In this document: in pieces, positions 30,652-37,983 of the stretch
Position numbering within the stretch: position 1 is the first letter of the stretch
Layout of the letters: every line of letters begins with the position of its first letter
Assembly (NCBI GenBank): GCA_050741915.1
Contig: JBOGEX010000105.1
Span: 1 to 46,173 of the forward strand
DNA length: 46,173 nt
Origin: JACCTH01 sp050741915
Lineage (GTDB): Bacteria; Actinomycetota; Acidimicrobiia; Spongiisociales; ZC4RG35
Reading direction: 5' to 3'
Notes under the pieces: model-generated
Told to the model about the DNA's origin: nothing
The model's database searches: none
What the model saw: the letters and a program-made list of their open reading frames with translations, nothing else
Position numbers and translations under genes: made by a program

Positions 30652-31617
30652 ATGGGTGTTGCCTTTGCCATCTTCCTCGCCGCGGCGATCCTGATCGGGA
30701 CCAGCATCTATCTCCGACAACGTCGCAAACAGCTCGAAGCCGAACTCGGTATACAGATCCCGAGCCGCCGGTCAAACCGCAAGCTTCCTCCGCCAGCGGC
30801 GACAACTGAGATCAAGGTCGACCGACCTCGACCGGACGTGGCCGAGTTCCATGTCGACGGCACCAACGCCATCGTCCGATTCGACGTTCCCCTGGGCGAG
30901 GGTGAGATCGATGAGATCCTGTCTGACCTTCTGGTGCGGGAAGCGATCGAGGTCGTGCGAGAAAAGCGTCACTCGCTTCCACTTGGTCATGTCACTGAAG
31001 TCGTCGCCATGGCCGGCAGAGGCGAAGTGCGACGCGTCGGTTCTGCCAAGCTCGACCAGCCCGGGACCCTTCCGCCTCGAGCGGAAGGAGTCGACATCCT
31101 CAATCTCGCCGCGATCTCAGACGACCCCTTGCTGGCCTCTTTTCGCGATCGGGGAGAGTCGAGTGTCCAGCCCGCGGTTGAGGCCCCGGAGCGGACCGAC
31201 GAGCTGGCTCCGCTGTCCTCGGAGATCCGACTCCCGAAAGCCGTTGTCACCGGTCTCCGAGCCCAGGGAATCGACCCCGAGAATCTCTCGCCGGGAGGTC
31301 TCGTGACCGGGCTCCTCGCCCTCTTCGGATACCAGGTCAGTCCCGCCGGGCTGACCGCCTGGATGGCGTCGAAGGCTGGAGAGACCACCTACATCGTCGA
31401 GGAACGGCACGACCCCGGCCAGCACCCCGAGCTCGGGGAGTCCGCCATCCGCAAGTTCTTGATCGAGTTCGGCTCATCGGGGGCCAGTCGGGGAATGCTG
31501 GTCACCGACAAGTACGGGCCCTTCGAGATCTACGAGCTCGAGCGGCGCAACCCCAAAGTTCGGTTCGTGACCCGTAACCGTCTCCAATCGATGGTGGACT
31601 CGCTCTCGCTTTCCTAA
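30652..31617 (+). CDS. Membrane-anchored protein with possible Mrr-like C-terminal domain
   Basis: 321 residues. One N-terminal membrane segment (VAFAIFLAAAILIGTSIYL) is followed by a basic stretch and two soluble regions. The C-terminal 110 residues (GLLALFGYQVSPAGLTAWM, YIVEERHDPGQHPELGESAI, RGMLVTDKYGPFEIYELE, KVRFVTRNRLQSMVDSL) resemble the restriction-endonuclease-like fold of Mrr-type proteins. The usual catalytic Asp and Gln-x-Lys are not in place, so it is probably inactive as a nuclease, if the likeness is real. The middle region has no recognised family. A leaderless promoter lies 7 nt ahead. Function unknown. Confidence 0.7.
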   Translation: MGVAFAIFLAAAILIGTSIYLRQRRKQLEAELGIQIPSRRSNRKLPPPAATTEIKVDRPRPDVAEFHVDGTNAIVRFDVPLGEGEIDEILSDLLVREAIEVVREKRHSLPLGHVTEVVAMAGRGEVRRVGSAKLDQPGTLPPRAEGVDILNLAAISDDPLLASFRDRGESSVQPAVEAPERTDELAPLSSEIRLPKAVVTGLRAQGIDPENLSPGGLVTGLLALFGYQVSPAGLTAWMASKAGETTYIVEERHDPGQHPELGESAIRKFLIEFGSSGASRGMLVTDKYGPFEIYELERRNPKVRFVTRNRLQSMVDSLSLS

Positions 31618-31690
31618 GGGCCGACGGAACCGAAGGTGACCCACGGGCGTCGAATATTCGACCGGTCTCGCCCAAGTCCCGCCGAGGGGG

Positions 31691-31696
31691 TAGGAT
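31691..31696 (+). promoter_or_regulatory. Probable -10 box of a leaderless tatA
   Basis: TAGGAT, then 6 nt, then ATG 31703, with no ribosome site. A weaker SigE-like pair (GGAACC at 31626-31631, N16, CGTCG) lies further upstream. Confidence 0.5.
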
Positions 31697-31702
31697 TGTC
31701 TT

Positions 31703-31936
31703 ATGTTTCCCAAGGGATCCGAGTGGATTCTGATCCTCGTTGTCGTGCTTCTGCTTTTCGGAGCGAGAAAGCTCCCCGAACTAGCTCGCTCTCTCGGCGC
31801 CTCTGCCAAGGAATTTCGCAAGGGCATCACGGAGGGGTCGCAGGAGAACAAGGTCGAGCCCGGCGAGCAAGCTGCCGCCAGCACCGCCGAAGAACCCGCC
31901 GCCCCGTCTGCGCACACCCCGCCCAAGTCGACTTAG
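31703..31936 (+). CDS. tatA: Sec-independent protein translocase subunit TatA/TatE
   Basis: 77 residues, the normal size. The membrane segment WILILVVVLLLFG leads into the conserved amphipathic helix GARKLPELARSLGASAKEFRKG, then a Pro/Ala/Glu-rich tail. TatA forms the pore through which folded twin-arginine proteins cross the membrane. It stands alone here without tatB or tatC. In Mycobacterium tuberculosis a tat gene lies next to sigE-rseA-htrA, so its place just before the SigE-like gene is a recognisable, though rearranged, association. Confidence 0.9.
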   Translation: MFPKGSEWILILVVVLLLFGARKLPELARSLGASAKEFRKGITEGSQENKVEPGEQAAASTAEEPAAPSAHTPPKST

Positions 31937-31969
31937 GGCGTTTCGCGGCCGGTTTCTGGCGGTTTCGCC

Positions 31970-31996
31970 GGAACTTTCGGCGTGAATCGAGCGTTT
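31970..31996 (+). promoter_or_regulatory. SigE-type ECF promoter in front of the sigma gene
   Basis: GGAACT (31970-31975), exactly 16 nt, then CGTTT (31992-31996). This matches the mycobacterial SigE-type pattern GGAAC-N16-CGTT. Transcription would begin just before the GAGG (32004-32007) and ATG 32012. It predicts that the sigma factor activates its own operon. Confidence 0.6.
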
Positions 31997-32011
31997 CGAC
32001 CCTGAGGTCTC

Positions 32012-32569
32012 ATGTCTGAGGCCTTTCCGATTGATAAGAGGCGTGAGGTTGCTCGTCCCCCCGATGATGCGTTCCCGATTACATGGGACGAGGTTGCGCG
32101 CAGCCATGGCCGCAAGATTTACAACTACGCATACCGGCTGTGCGGGAACCCACATGATGCCAACGACCTCGTCCAGGAGGTTCTCCTCCGGGTCCGCACC
32201 GGTCTCGCCGACTATCAACCGGGCTCCTTCGAGGGCTGGCTGTGGCGGATCACTCGCAATGCCTTCCTCGACGACATTCGCCGGCAGCGTCGTCGTCCGA
32301 CCGTTTCCCTGCCGGACGAAGGCGATCTTGGGTTTTACGGGAGATATGCCGCCCCGTCACCAGACGAAGTTATCGCCTCGGTCTCTTTCGACGACGATAT
32401 CCAGAAGGCCTTGCTCGATATTCCCTTCGATTTTCGGGAGGCCGTCGTGATGTGCGACGTCATCGGCCTTTCCTATGACGAGATCGCCCATTCGGTGGGG
32501 CTGCCGGTCGGAACGGTTCGCAGCCGAATCCATCGCGGACGACGCCTGTTGCGGGAGAGGTTGGCATGA
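32012..32569 (+). CDS. ECF RNA polymerase sigma factor, SigE-like
   Basis: 185 residues. Region 2 is YNYAYRLCGNPHDANDLVQE with GSFEGWLWRITRNAFLDDIR, and region 4 is FREAVVMCDVIGLSYDEIAH with GTVRSRIHRGRRLLRERL; regions 1.1 and 3 are absent, as expected. The sequence is close in pattern to mycobacterial SigE, an envelope-stress sigma factor. GAGG lies 4 nt before ATG 32012. Its stop overlaps the anti-sigma start (ATGATG). A matching promoter lies at 31970-31996. The gene set sigma, ZAS anti-sigma and RseB-like protein indicates control by release from the membrane-bound anti-sigma factor. Confidence 0.94.
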   Translation: MSEAFPIDKRREVARPPDDAFPITWDEVARSHGRKIYNYAYRLCGNPHDANDLVQEVLLRVRTGLADYQPGSFEGWLWRITRNAFLDDIRRQRRRPTVSLPDEGDLGFYGRYAAPSPDEVIASVSFDDDIQKALLDIPFDFREAVVMCDVIGLSYDEIAHSVGLPVGTVRSRIHRGRRLLRERLA

Positions 32570-32991
32570 TGTTCGGGCACCTGGCAGAAGACTTATCCGC
32601 CTATCTCGATGGTGAGCTGGACTCGCACGAACTCGTTCGAGTGAAAAGTCATTTGTCGGGTTGCGATCACTGTCGAGATGAACTCGCTTCGTTGATGGAA
32701 GTTCGGGCGATGCTGCGCTCGCTTCCCATGCTGGAACTCCCCGAGCAGGTTCCTTCTCGTATGGTCCGGCTTCGACGGAAACCGAAGCTGATCTGGGGCA
32801 CGGCGGCGGCCGCGGTGGCGGCCGTGGCGGTAGTGCTGGCAAGCTTTACCGCTCCCCGCGACGTGATCGCCCTTACCCAGGACGATCTCAGCGCTCCCTG
32901 GCTGGCACGAGGGTCGTTTGATCCCAGTTCGACGGGTCGCTTGATCCCACCTGACGTTTTGTCCCTACGCATCGAGGGTGAGGCGGGATGA
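32566..32991 (+). CDS. ZAS-type membrane anti-sigma factor
   Basis: 141 residues. The N-terminal zinc-binding anti-sigma motif is complete: His29-x3-Cys33-x2-Cys36 in KSHLSGCDHCRDEL. A membrane segment runs from about residue 74 to 94 (LIWGTAAAAVAAVAVVLASF) and a short outer tail of about 45 residues follows. It would hold the upstream sigma factor inactive at the membrane. It overlaps the sigma gene by 4 bp and the RseB-like gene by 4 bp, so all three are coupled. Zinc/thiol redox or proteolysis could trigger release; the outer partner suggests proteolysis control as in RseA-RseB. Confidence 0.9.
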   Translation: MMFGHLAEDLSAYLDGELDSHELVRVKSHLSGCDHCRDELASLMEVRAMLRSLPMLELPEQVPSRMVRLRRKPKLIWGTAAAAVAAVAVVLASFTAPRDVIALTQDDLSAPWLARGSFDPSSTGRLIPPDVLSLRIEGEAG

Positions 32992-33932
32992 AACGGCGGC
33001 TCTTGATCTCGCTTCTGATGGGGGCTGTGCTGGCTGGTGCTGTCCCCACCCCCGCTTTTGGCGCTGAGCTTTCGGAGTATTTCGAACGGGCAGCCTCCGC
33101 CGAGTATTCGGGTGAGCAGGTCCTCACTTGCCGGACTCCGATCGGTTTGCGTGACAGCGCCGCCCGGGTGGCGCAGAAGGAGGGGGTCATCTACGTCTCG
33201 GCCGGGGTCGAAGGTGCCCCCACTATCTCTGCCGGCGCCGGCTTTCTCGCCGCCCAGGGTCCCGGCGGAGCGGCCGCCAAGGTACAGATTGCCGCCGCCA
33301 CCAAGCCGCCGGCCGGATACCAGCTGAGCGGGGTGGAAGAGGTGAACTATCTCAACCGCACTGCCGATCGGGTTTCCTTGGCGACGGGAGGCGAAACAAG
33401 GGTGAGGCTCACCTTCGATCAGGCGACCGGAGCCCTGTTCCGCTCAGAGACCCTCAACAACGACGGGTCGGTGTATTGCACGACCAAGCTCACGTCCTTC
33501 ACCCCCGGTACCCCGACGGTCGAGGCGGGCGGCGAAGGAGAAGTGAGAACCCTTTCCCGGGTCAACGAGTTCTCCGACACCGTTTTTCCGGCCAAGCTCG
33601 GTGGGTTCCGCCGTCTCGACGTCTACGGCTGGAATCAGGTCGGGCAGATGGCCTACTACTCCGACGGGTTCTTCGCCTTGGCCCTCTACAACGTGAAGGG
33701 TCGCTTCTCGGTGGATGACATCTCCGAAGCCCGCGAATGGGAGGGCGAACTCGGCACCTATCAGCGTTGGTTCCGCCCCGGCACCGTGACTCTGGTTTGG
33801 GACACCACTGTGGGAGGCATGGCGCTCCACGGCGATCTTCCAGTCGACTTGCAGGAAATCGTTCTCGAAAGTCTGCCCGAGCCCTCGCGACCGGGCTTTT
33901 TCTCCCGCATCCTCTCTTTGCTCGGTCGCTAG
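32988..33932 (+). CDS. Secreted RseB/MucB-like sigma-factor regulatory protein
   Basis: 314 residues with a cleavable signal peptide (LLISLLMGAVLAGAVPTPAFG). The mature part has an N-terminal beta-rich domain with EYSGEQVLTC, YLNRTADRVSLATGGETRVR and LTFDQATGALFRSETLNNDG, the pattern of MucB/RseB, where a lipid-binding LolA-like half is followed by a smaller C-terminal half. RseB binds the outer tail of the anti-sigma factor and blocks its cleavage until mislocalised lipids or proteins displace it. Position directly after the anti-sigma gene, with a 4-bp overlap, supports the same role here. The likeness is at the level of pattern, so the assignment is probable rather than certain. Confidence 0.72.
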   Translation: MKRRLLISLLMGAVLAGAVPTPAFGAELSEYFERAASAEYSGEQVLTCRTPIGLRDSAARVAQKEGVIYVSAGVEGAPTISAGAGFLAAQGPGGAAAKVQIAAATKPPAGYQLSGVEEVNYLNRTADRVSLATGGETRVRLTFDQATGALFRSETLNNDGSVYCTTKLTSFTPGTPTVEAGGEGEVRTLSRVNEFSDTVFPAKLGGFRRLDVYGWNQVGQMAYYSDGFFALALYNVKGRFSVDDISEAREWEGELGTYQRWFRPGTVTLVWDTTVGGMALHGDLPVDLQEIVLESLPEPSRPGFFSRILSLLGR

Positions 33933-33934
33933 CA

Positions 33935-34390
33935 ATGTCGCTCGCGATCGGCATTAAGGCTCCGGACTTCATCCTCCGCGATCAACACCGCGAGAAGCGC
34001 AGCCTCGCCGACCTCGCCGGAGCTCCGGCCATGATCGTATTCATGCCCTTCGCTTTCACTCGCACCTGCGAAGGGGAGATGTGCTCGATTCGCGACAACC
34101 TCGACTACCTGCAATCGAAGGGAGCCCGGGTCTTTGTCATAACCTGCGACACCCTCAACTCGAACCGAGTGTGGGCCGAGCAACAGGGTTTTACGTTCCC
34201 GATCCTCTCCGACTTCTGGCCCCACGGCAAGGTCGCCTCGAGTTATGGATGTTTCAACGAGACGTTCGGATACGCCGAGCGCTCTACCTTCTTCCTCGAC
34301 GCCGACGGCGTCATCACCGACATCGTCGCCTCCGATCGTCTCGACGTACCTCGCTCCTTCGACGAGTACTCCAAAGCCCTCGGCGTCTAA
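33935..34390 (+). CDS. Peroxiredoxin, AhpE-like
   Basis: 151 residues. The peroxidatic motif P38-x3-T42-x2-C45 is present in MPFAFTRTCEGEMC; Cys50 five residues later is a possible resolving partner. DFILRDQHREKRSLADLAG and ERSTFFLDADGVITDI fit the AhpC/TSA fold, and the PFAF...C pattern is that of the one-Cys AhpE type of actinobacteria. It reduces peroxides in the cytoplasm using a thiol donor. ATG 33935 lies 2 bp after the RseB-like stop, so it may belong to the stress operon; the frame stays open further up only as a shadow. C-rich hairpins follow its stop. Confidence 0.9.
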   Translation: MSLAIGIKAPDFILRDQHREKRSLADLAGAPAMIVFMPFAFTRTCEGEMCSIRDNLDYLQSKGARVFVITCDTLNSNRVWAEQQGFTFPILSDFWPHGKVASSYGCFNETFGYAERSTFFLDADGVITDIVASDRLDVPRSFDEYSKALGV

Positions 34391-34478
34391 ACCCCCCCCG
34401 GCTTCGCCGGCTCTCCCCCCAACGCTCGCTGTTTCTCCCCCCGAGGGGGGGAGTACCGCCGCAGGCGGGGAGGGGGGC
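34391..34478. terminator. C/G-run hairpin region between convergent genes
   Basis: Runs of C (34392-34399, 34415-34420, 34437-34442) face runs of G (34445-34452, 34467-34477). Small hairpins GCCGG-CTTC-GCCGGC and CCGCC-GCA-GGCGG lie between them. It separates the peroxiredoxin and DUF2342 stops and probably ends both transcripts. The reverse complement of its middle shares GGGGGGAGAAACAG with 26055-26068. Confidence 0.55.
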
Positions 34479-35495
34479 CTAGAGACCGAGGTCGTTATCG
34501 AGAAGGACCCGGGCGGCCCAGCCGACGGGGTCCGAGAGCTCGGCGAACGTAGGTAGGCGTTCGGGGCCGTCCCAAATGTTGTCGATCGCTTCTTTGCCAA
34601 AACGGCTCTCGATCTGGCGGCAGAAATCGAGACCCACCGGAACCAGCTCCAATGTGTCTGGGAGAGCGGCCCCGGCCATCGGCTCGAGCTTTGGCGCCTT
34701 GGCTTGATTCATCATTTCTCCGACCCCGCGTTCGACCAGCAGACTCCGATAGCCGCCGGTGACGGCGAGAAACGCTCTCAATTCACTCTCCGCATCCGAC
34801 TCTCCTCGGACCATCAGAGAGGCGAGGGCTCCGGGATCGCCCAACGCCTCCGGATTCGATTCGAAGAGCTCCATGATCTTTACCGGATCGGGTATCAACT
34901 TCCCGAGATGTGCTCCAAAAAGCATGGCCATATGATCTGGCAGCCATGGCACCTCGAAGAGAGCGCGATGCGCAACTTCGTTCGCGCTAACCCAAAGCCG
35001 AACCTGATGTTCGTCGCCGCCGGCGACCAGACGGTCGATGGCAGGTCCGATGAAAAGCAGTTGATCGAAAGGGACCAACGGCACGCCCGCGGCGAAGGAC
35101 GCGGGATGGCTGGCGGCGATCGCTCCCGCCAATCCGCCTAGCTGCAACCCGGCGATCGATGACGCCATCTGGGGAAGGGGGAGAGCGGTATTGATGCTGC
35201 CGAAAACGTCCCCCAGCCGTTCTCCCAGATAGTTGAGCCGTTGCAGGGCCTGCGATACCCATTGCCGGGCGTCGAGAACGGCTACCGATGTGGCCGGGGC
35301 CACCGGGAACGGGGCCACCGGTTCGAGCCGGAATTCGGACAGGCGGACGAGTTGGTCGATCTCCTCTGCCGACCAGGGATCGACGGCGTCGGCTTCACCT
35401 GCCATGTGCCGCGCCACCTCTTCGGCCAGCTTCCAGTTGATCGGTCCCGGCTGATTGAAAAGCTCGAAGAGTCGAGCGAAGATGTCGTCAGCCAT
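34479..35495 (-). CDS. DUF2342/zincin-like protein with altered zinc motif
   Basis: 338 residues from ATG 35495. The fold marks are those of the actinobacterial DUF2342 'zinc-dependent metalloprotease / F420-associated' family: RQWVSQALQRLNYLG near the N-terminus, QLLFIGPAIDRL, then WVSANEVAHRALFEVPWLPD, and GFYR-like GGYRSLLVERGVGEMM further on. In family members the helix normally reads WVALHEVTH, an HExxH zinc site; here it is NEVAH, so the first zinc-binding His is Asn. Unless another residue compensates, the protein is probably not a protease. The frame extends to 35642, but that adds an unrelated tail overlapping the divergent moaE gene. Confidence 0.82.
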   Translation of the reverse strand: MADDIFARLFELFNQPGPINWKLAEEVARHMAGEADAVDPWSAEEIDQLVRLSEFRLEPVAPFPVAPATSVAVLDARQWVSQALQRLNYLGERLGDVFGSINTALPLPQMASSIAGLQLGGLAGAIAASHPASFAAGVPLVPFDQLLFIGPAIDRLVAGGDEHQVRLWVSANEVAHRALFEVPWLPDHMAMLFGAHLGKLIPDPVKIMELFESNPEALGDPGALASLMVRGESDAESELRAFLAVTGGYRSLLVERGVGEMMNQAKAPKLEPMAGAALPDTLELVPVGLDFCRQIESRFGKEAIDNIWDGPERLPTFAELSDPVGWAARVLLDNDLGL

Positions 35496-35510
35496 CGAAC
35501 CCCGGGTCCA

Positions 35511-35516
35511 TACAAT
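35511..35516 (+). promoter_or_regulatory. Probable -10 box of a leaderless moaE
   Basis: TACAAT, then 7 nt, then ATG 35524, with no ribosome site. It lies in the 28-bp gap between the divergent DUF2342 and moaE starts. Confidence 0.6.
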
Positions 35517-35523
35517 CAATGTT

Positions 35524-35958
35524 ATGGGTGCCACACCCATTAACTGGCGGGTCTCGATCAGCGCCGCAGCACTTGACCCCGGGCGGCTCTTGGCGGAAGT
35601 GGGGGATCCCAGCGCAGGCGCCGTGGTCCTGTTTCTGGGCACCGCCCGCGATCATTCCGAGGATAAGGACGGCATAACCCACCTTGAGTACGAGGCCTAT
35701 CCGGAGCTAGTCGAGGAAAAATTCGCCGAGGTGGCGATCGAAGCCTGCGAACGATGGCCGGTCGTGCGTCTCTCCGTCGAGCACCGCGTGGGCGAGGTCG
35801 CAGTGGGACAACCCTCGGTGGCCGTAGCCGTTTCGTGTCCTCATCGCGACGATGCCTTCGCAGCTGGCCGCTATGTCATCGACGAGTTAAAAAGGCGTGC
35901 TCCGATCTGGAAAAAGGAGCACTGGCCGGGGGGCGGAGATTGGGTGCAAGGGGCGTGA
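35524..35958 (+). CDS. moaE: Molybdopterin synthase catalytic subunit MoaE
   Basis: 144 residues, the normal size. AGAVVLFLGTARDHSEDK, THLEYEAYPELVEEKF, HRVGEVAVGQPSVAVAVSCP and the end PIWKKEHWPGGGDWVQG are characteristic. It transfers sulfur from MoaD thiocarboxylate to precursor Z to form molybdopterin. No moaD or other cofactor gene is nearby. The ATG 35524 start is supported by the TACAAT box 7 nt ahead; the upstream part of the open frame overlaps the divergent gene and is rejected. Confidence 0.93.
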   Translation: MGATPINWRVSISAAALDPGRLLAEVGDPSAGAVVLFLGTARDHSEDKDGITHLEYEAYPELVEEKFAEVAIEACERWPVVRLSVEHRVGEVAVGQPSVAVAVSCPHRDDAFAAGRYVIDELKRRAPIWKKEHWPGGGDWVQGA

Positions 35959-36031
35959 TTCTTTCGGCCTGACTTCCTGCCTTTCGACCATTTGCGGTCT
36001 ATCGTCGGAGCCTCTGCGAGAAGGATTCCAA

Positions 36032-37915
36032 ATGACAGCGGTGGTCGAGCGCGGCGAAACCGAAGCCAGACAAACTAAGCCCTCAACCCTTCCCCAAAAG
36101 GCCCAGGAATGGGCCTCCCGGACCCCGAATGGAGTCGCCATGCGGGAGAAGGATTTCGGAATCTGGCAGGAGATCACCTGGAGCGATCTCTGGGAGCGGG
36201 TGACCGCCGCCGCCCACGGACTCCTGGCCCTCGGCGTGCAGCCGGGCGATCGGGTCTCGATTCAGTCCGAGGATCGTCCGGGATGGGTGATCCTCGACAT
36301 CGCCACCGTCGCCGTCCGCGGGATAACTGTCGGTCTCTATCCCACCAACCCCGAAGCTGAGGTCAAGTACTTGCTTTCGGACTCGGGGTCGAAGATTCAT
36401 CTGGCCGAAGATCAGGAGCAGGCCGACAAGGTCGTTCCCATCCTCTCCGAGCTTCCCAACCTGCGAAAGATTATCCACGCCGAACCGCGTGGGTTCAGGG
36501 CGTGGCGAAACGACGATCGCTTCATCTTTTGGGACGACTTCCTCCAGCTGGGGCGGCAGCATCGCCAGGAGAATCCCGAGATGCTCGAGGACCTAATGAA
36601 TGCTGCCGAGGGCGATGAGGTGATGACGCTGGTCTACACCTCGGGTACGACGGGGCCGCCCAAGGGAGCGATGCTCACCAACTCCAACTTCGAGTTCTGT
36701 ATCAACACCCTCATCTCGGCTACTGATCGACTCCCCGGCAACATCTTCCCTCATCCCGGCGACCAGATCCTGACCTACCTTCCGCTCTGTCATGTGGCGG
36801 AGCGGATCTTCTCGACGTGGACCATGGCTGGCTACGGGTCGGTCCTCAACTTCGCCGAGTCAATCGAGACCGTGCAACAGAACCTCCGCGAGATCCAACC
36901 GACACTGTTTTTCGCCGTCCCTCGTATTTGGGAGAAGCTTCATGCCGGCGTGCTGATCAAGGGAATGGACGCCACTCCGTTCAAACGAATCTGGTTCGGC
37001 ACCGGGCTAAAGCTGGCCAAGGTGATTGGAAGGATGAAGGTCCGCCACGGCGGCACCCACACCCTGGGCTCACGGCTCCTGGCAGCGATCGCCTACCCAC
37101 TGGTGTTCCGACCGCTGCTCGAACGAGTCGGTCTCAGGCGGGTGCGCTGGTCAGCATCGGGAGCGGCACCGATCGCGCCGGAGGTGCTCGAGTTCTTCAT
37201 CGGGATGGGCGTTCCCCTTTACGAGCTCTACGGCATGACCGAGAACTCGGCGGTAGCCACCTACAACCCAGTGGGCCGATTGAAGCTCGGCACCGTAGGC
37301 ATTCCCTATCCGGGCACCGGGCTCCGCATCGATCCCGATACCGGTGAGGTGCAGTCCAAGCACGGAGGGGTTTTCAAGGGTTACTGGCAGCTTCCCGAGA
37401 AGACCGTGGCCACCTTCACCGAGGACGGTTGGCTGAAGACCGGAGATGTCGGGGTCTGGGTCGACGACACCCACGTCAAGATCATCGACCGGATCAAGGA
37501 CATCATCATCACCTCGGGCGGGAAGAACATCTCGCCGTCGGAGATCGAGAACAAGCTCAAGACCTCGCCATTTGTGAAAGAGGCCATGATCATCGGGGAT
37601 CGGCGCAACTATCTGACGGTGCTGATCGGAATCGAGCTCGACACCGTCGGGGACTGGGCGACCCGGCGGGGGATCCCTTACACGACTTATCGGGACTTGT
37701 CAGAAAAGCCCGAGGTTCTCGAACTCGTGCAAGGCATCATCGACGAAACGAACAAGGAGTTCGCCCGAGCGGAGACGATCCGTAAGTTCCGGATGATCCC
37801 GAAAGAGCTCGACCACGAAGATGGCGAGCTCACCGCCACCCAGAAGCTCAAGCGCAGCGCGATGGAGGGGATGTTCGCCGACCTGATCGACGACATGTAC
37901 GGAAAGAGTTCATGA
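36032..37915 (+). CDS. Long-chain acyl-CoA synthetase (FadD15-like)
   Basis: 627 residues. The AMP-binding motif VYTSGTTGPPKGAMLTNSN, ELYGMTENSAVATYNP, GWLKTGDVGVW and KDIIITSGGKNISPSEIENK are intact. It activates a fatty or related carboxylic acid to its acyl-CoA through an acyl-adenylate. AGAAGGA precedes ATG 36032; the frame is open to 35897 but that part overlaps moaE. A second liv-type importer follows on the same strand, which suggests that the imported substrate may be an organic acid that is then activated. A copy of the gene's last 31 bp is repeated 67 bp downstream. Confidence 0.92.
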   Translation: MTAVVERGETEARQTKPSTLPQKAQEWASRTPNGVAMREKDFGIWQEITWSDLWERVTAAAHGLLALGVQPGDRVSIQSEDRPGWVILDIATVAVRGITVGLYPTNPEAEVKYLLSDSGSKIHLAEDQEQADKVVPILSELPNLRKIIHAEPRGFRAWRNDDRFIFWDDFLQLGRQHRQENPEMLEDLMNAAEGDEVMTLVYTSGTTGPPKGAMLTNSNFEFCINTLISATDRLPGNIFPHPGDQILTYLPLCHVAERIFSTWTMAGYGSVLNFAESIETVQQNLREIQPTLFFAVPRIWEKLHAGVLIKGMDATPFKRIWFGTGLKLAKVIGRMKVRHGGTHTLGSRLLAAIAYPLVFRPLLERVGLRRVRWSASGAAPIAPEVLEFFIGMGVPLYELYGMTENSAVATYNPVGRLKLGTVGIPYPGTGLRIDPDTGEVQSKHGGVFKGYWQLPEKTVATFTEDGWLKTGDVGVWVDDTHVKIIDRIKDIIITSGGKNISPSEIENKLKTSPFVKEAMIIGDRRNYLTVLIGIELDTVGDWATRRGIPYTTYRDLSEKPEVLELVQGIIDETNKEFARAETIRKFRMIPKELDHEDGELTATQKLKRSAMEGMFADLIDDMYGKSS

Positions 37916-37983
37916 CGTCGTGGCAGTGACTGGGCAGTTCGCCACTGGCTTCATCGACGACATGTACGGATCGAGGTCATGAC
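37886..37983 (+). repeat. Duplicated end of the acyl-CoA synthetase gene
   Basis: 37886-37916 (ATCGACGACATGTACGG ... TCATGAC) recurs at 37953-37983 with 28 of 31 positions the same; GTTCGCC further up is also repeated. The second copy runs into the ATG of the next gene, so the repeat carries both the stop of one gene and the start of the other. Confidence 0.75.
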
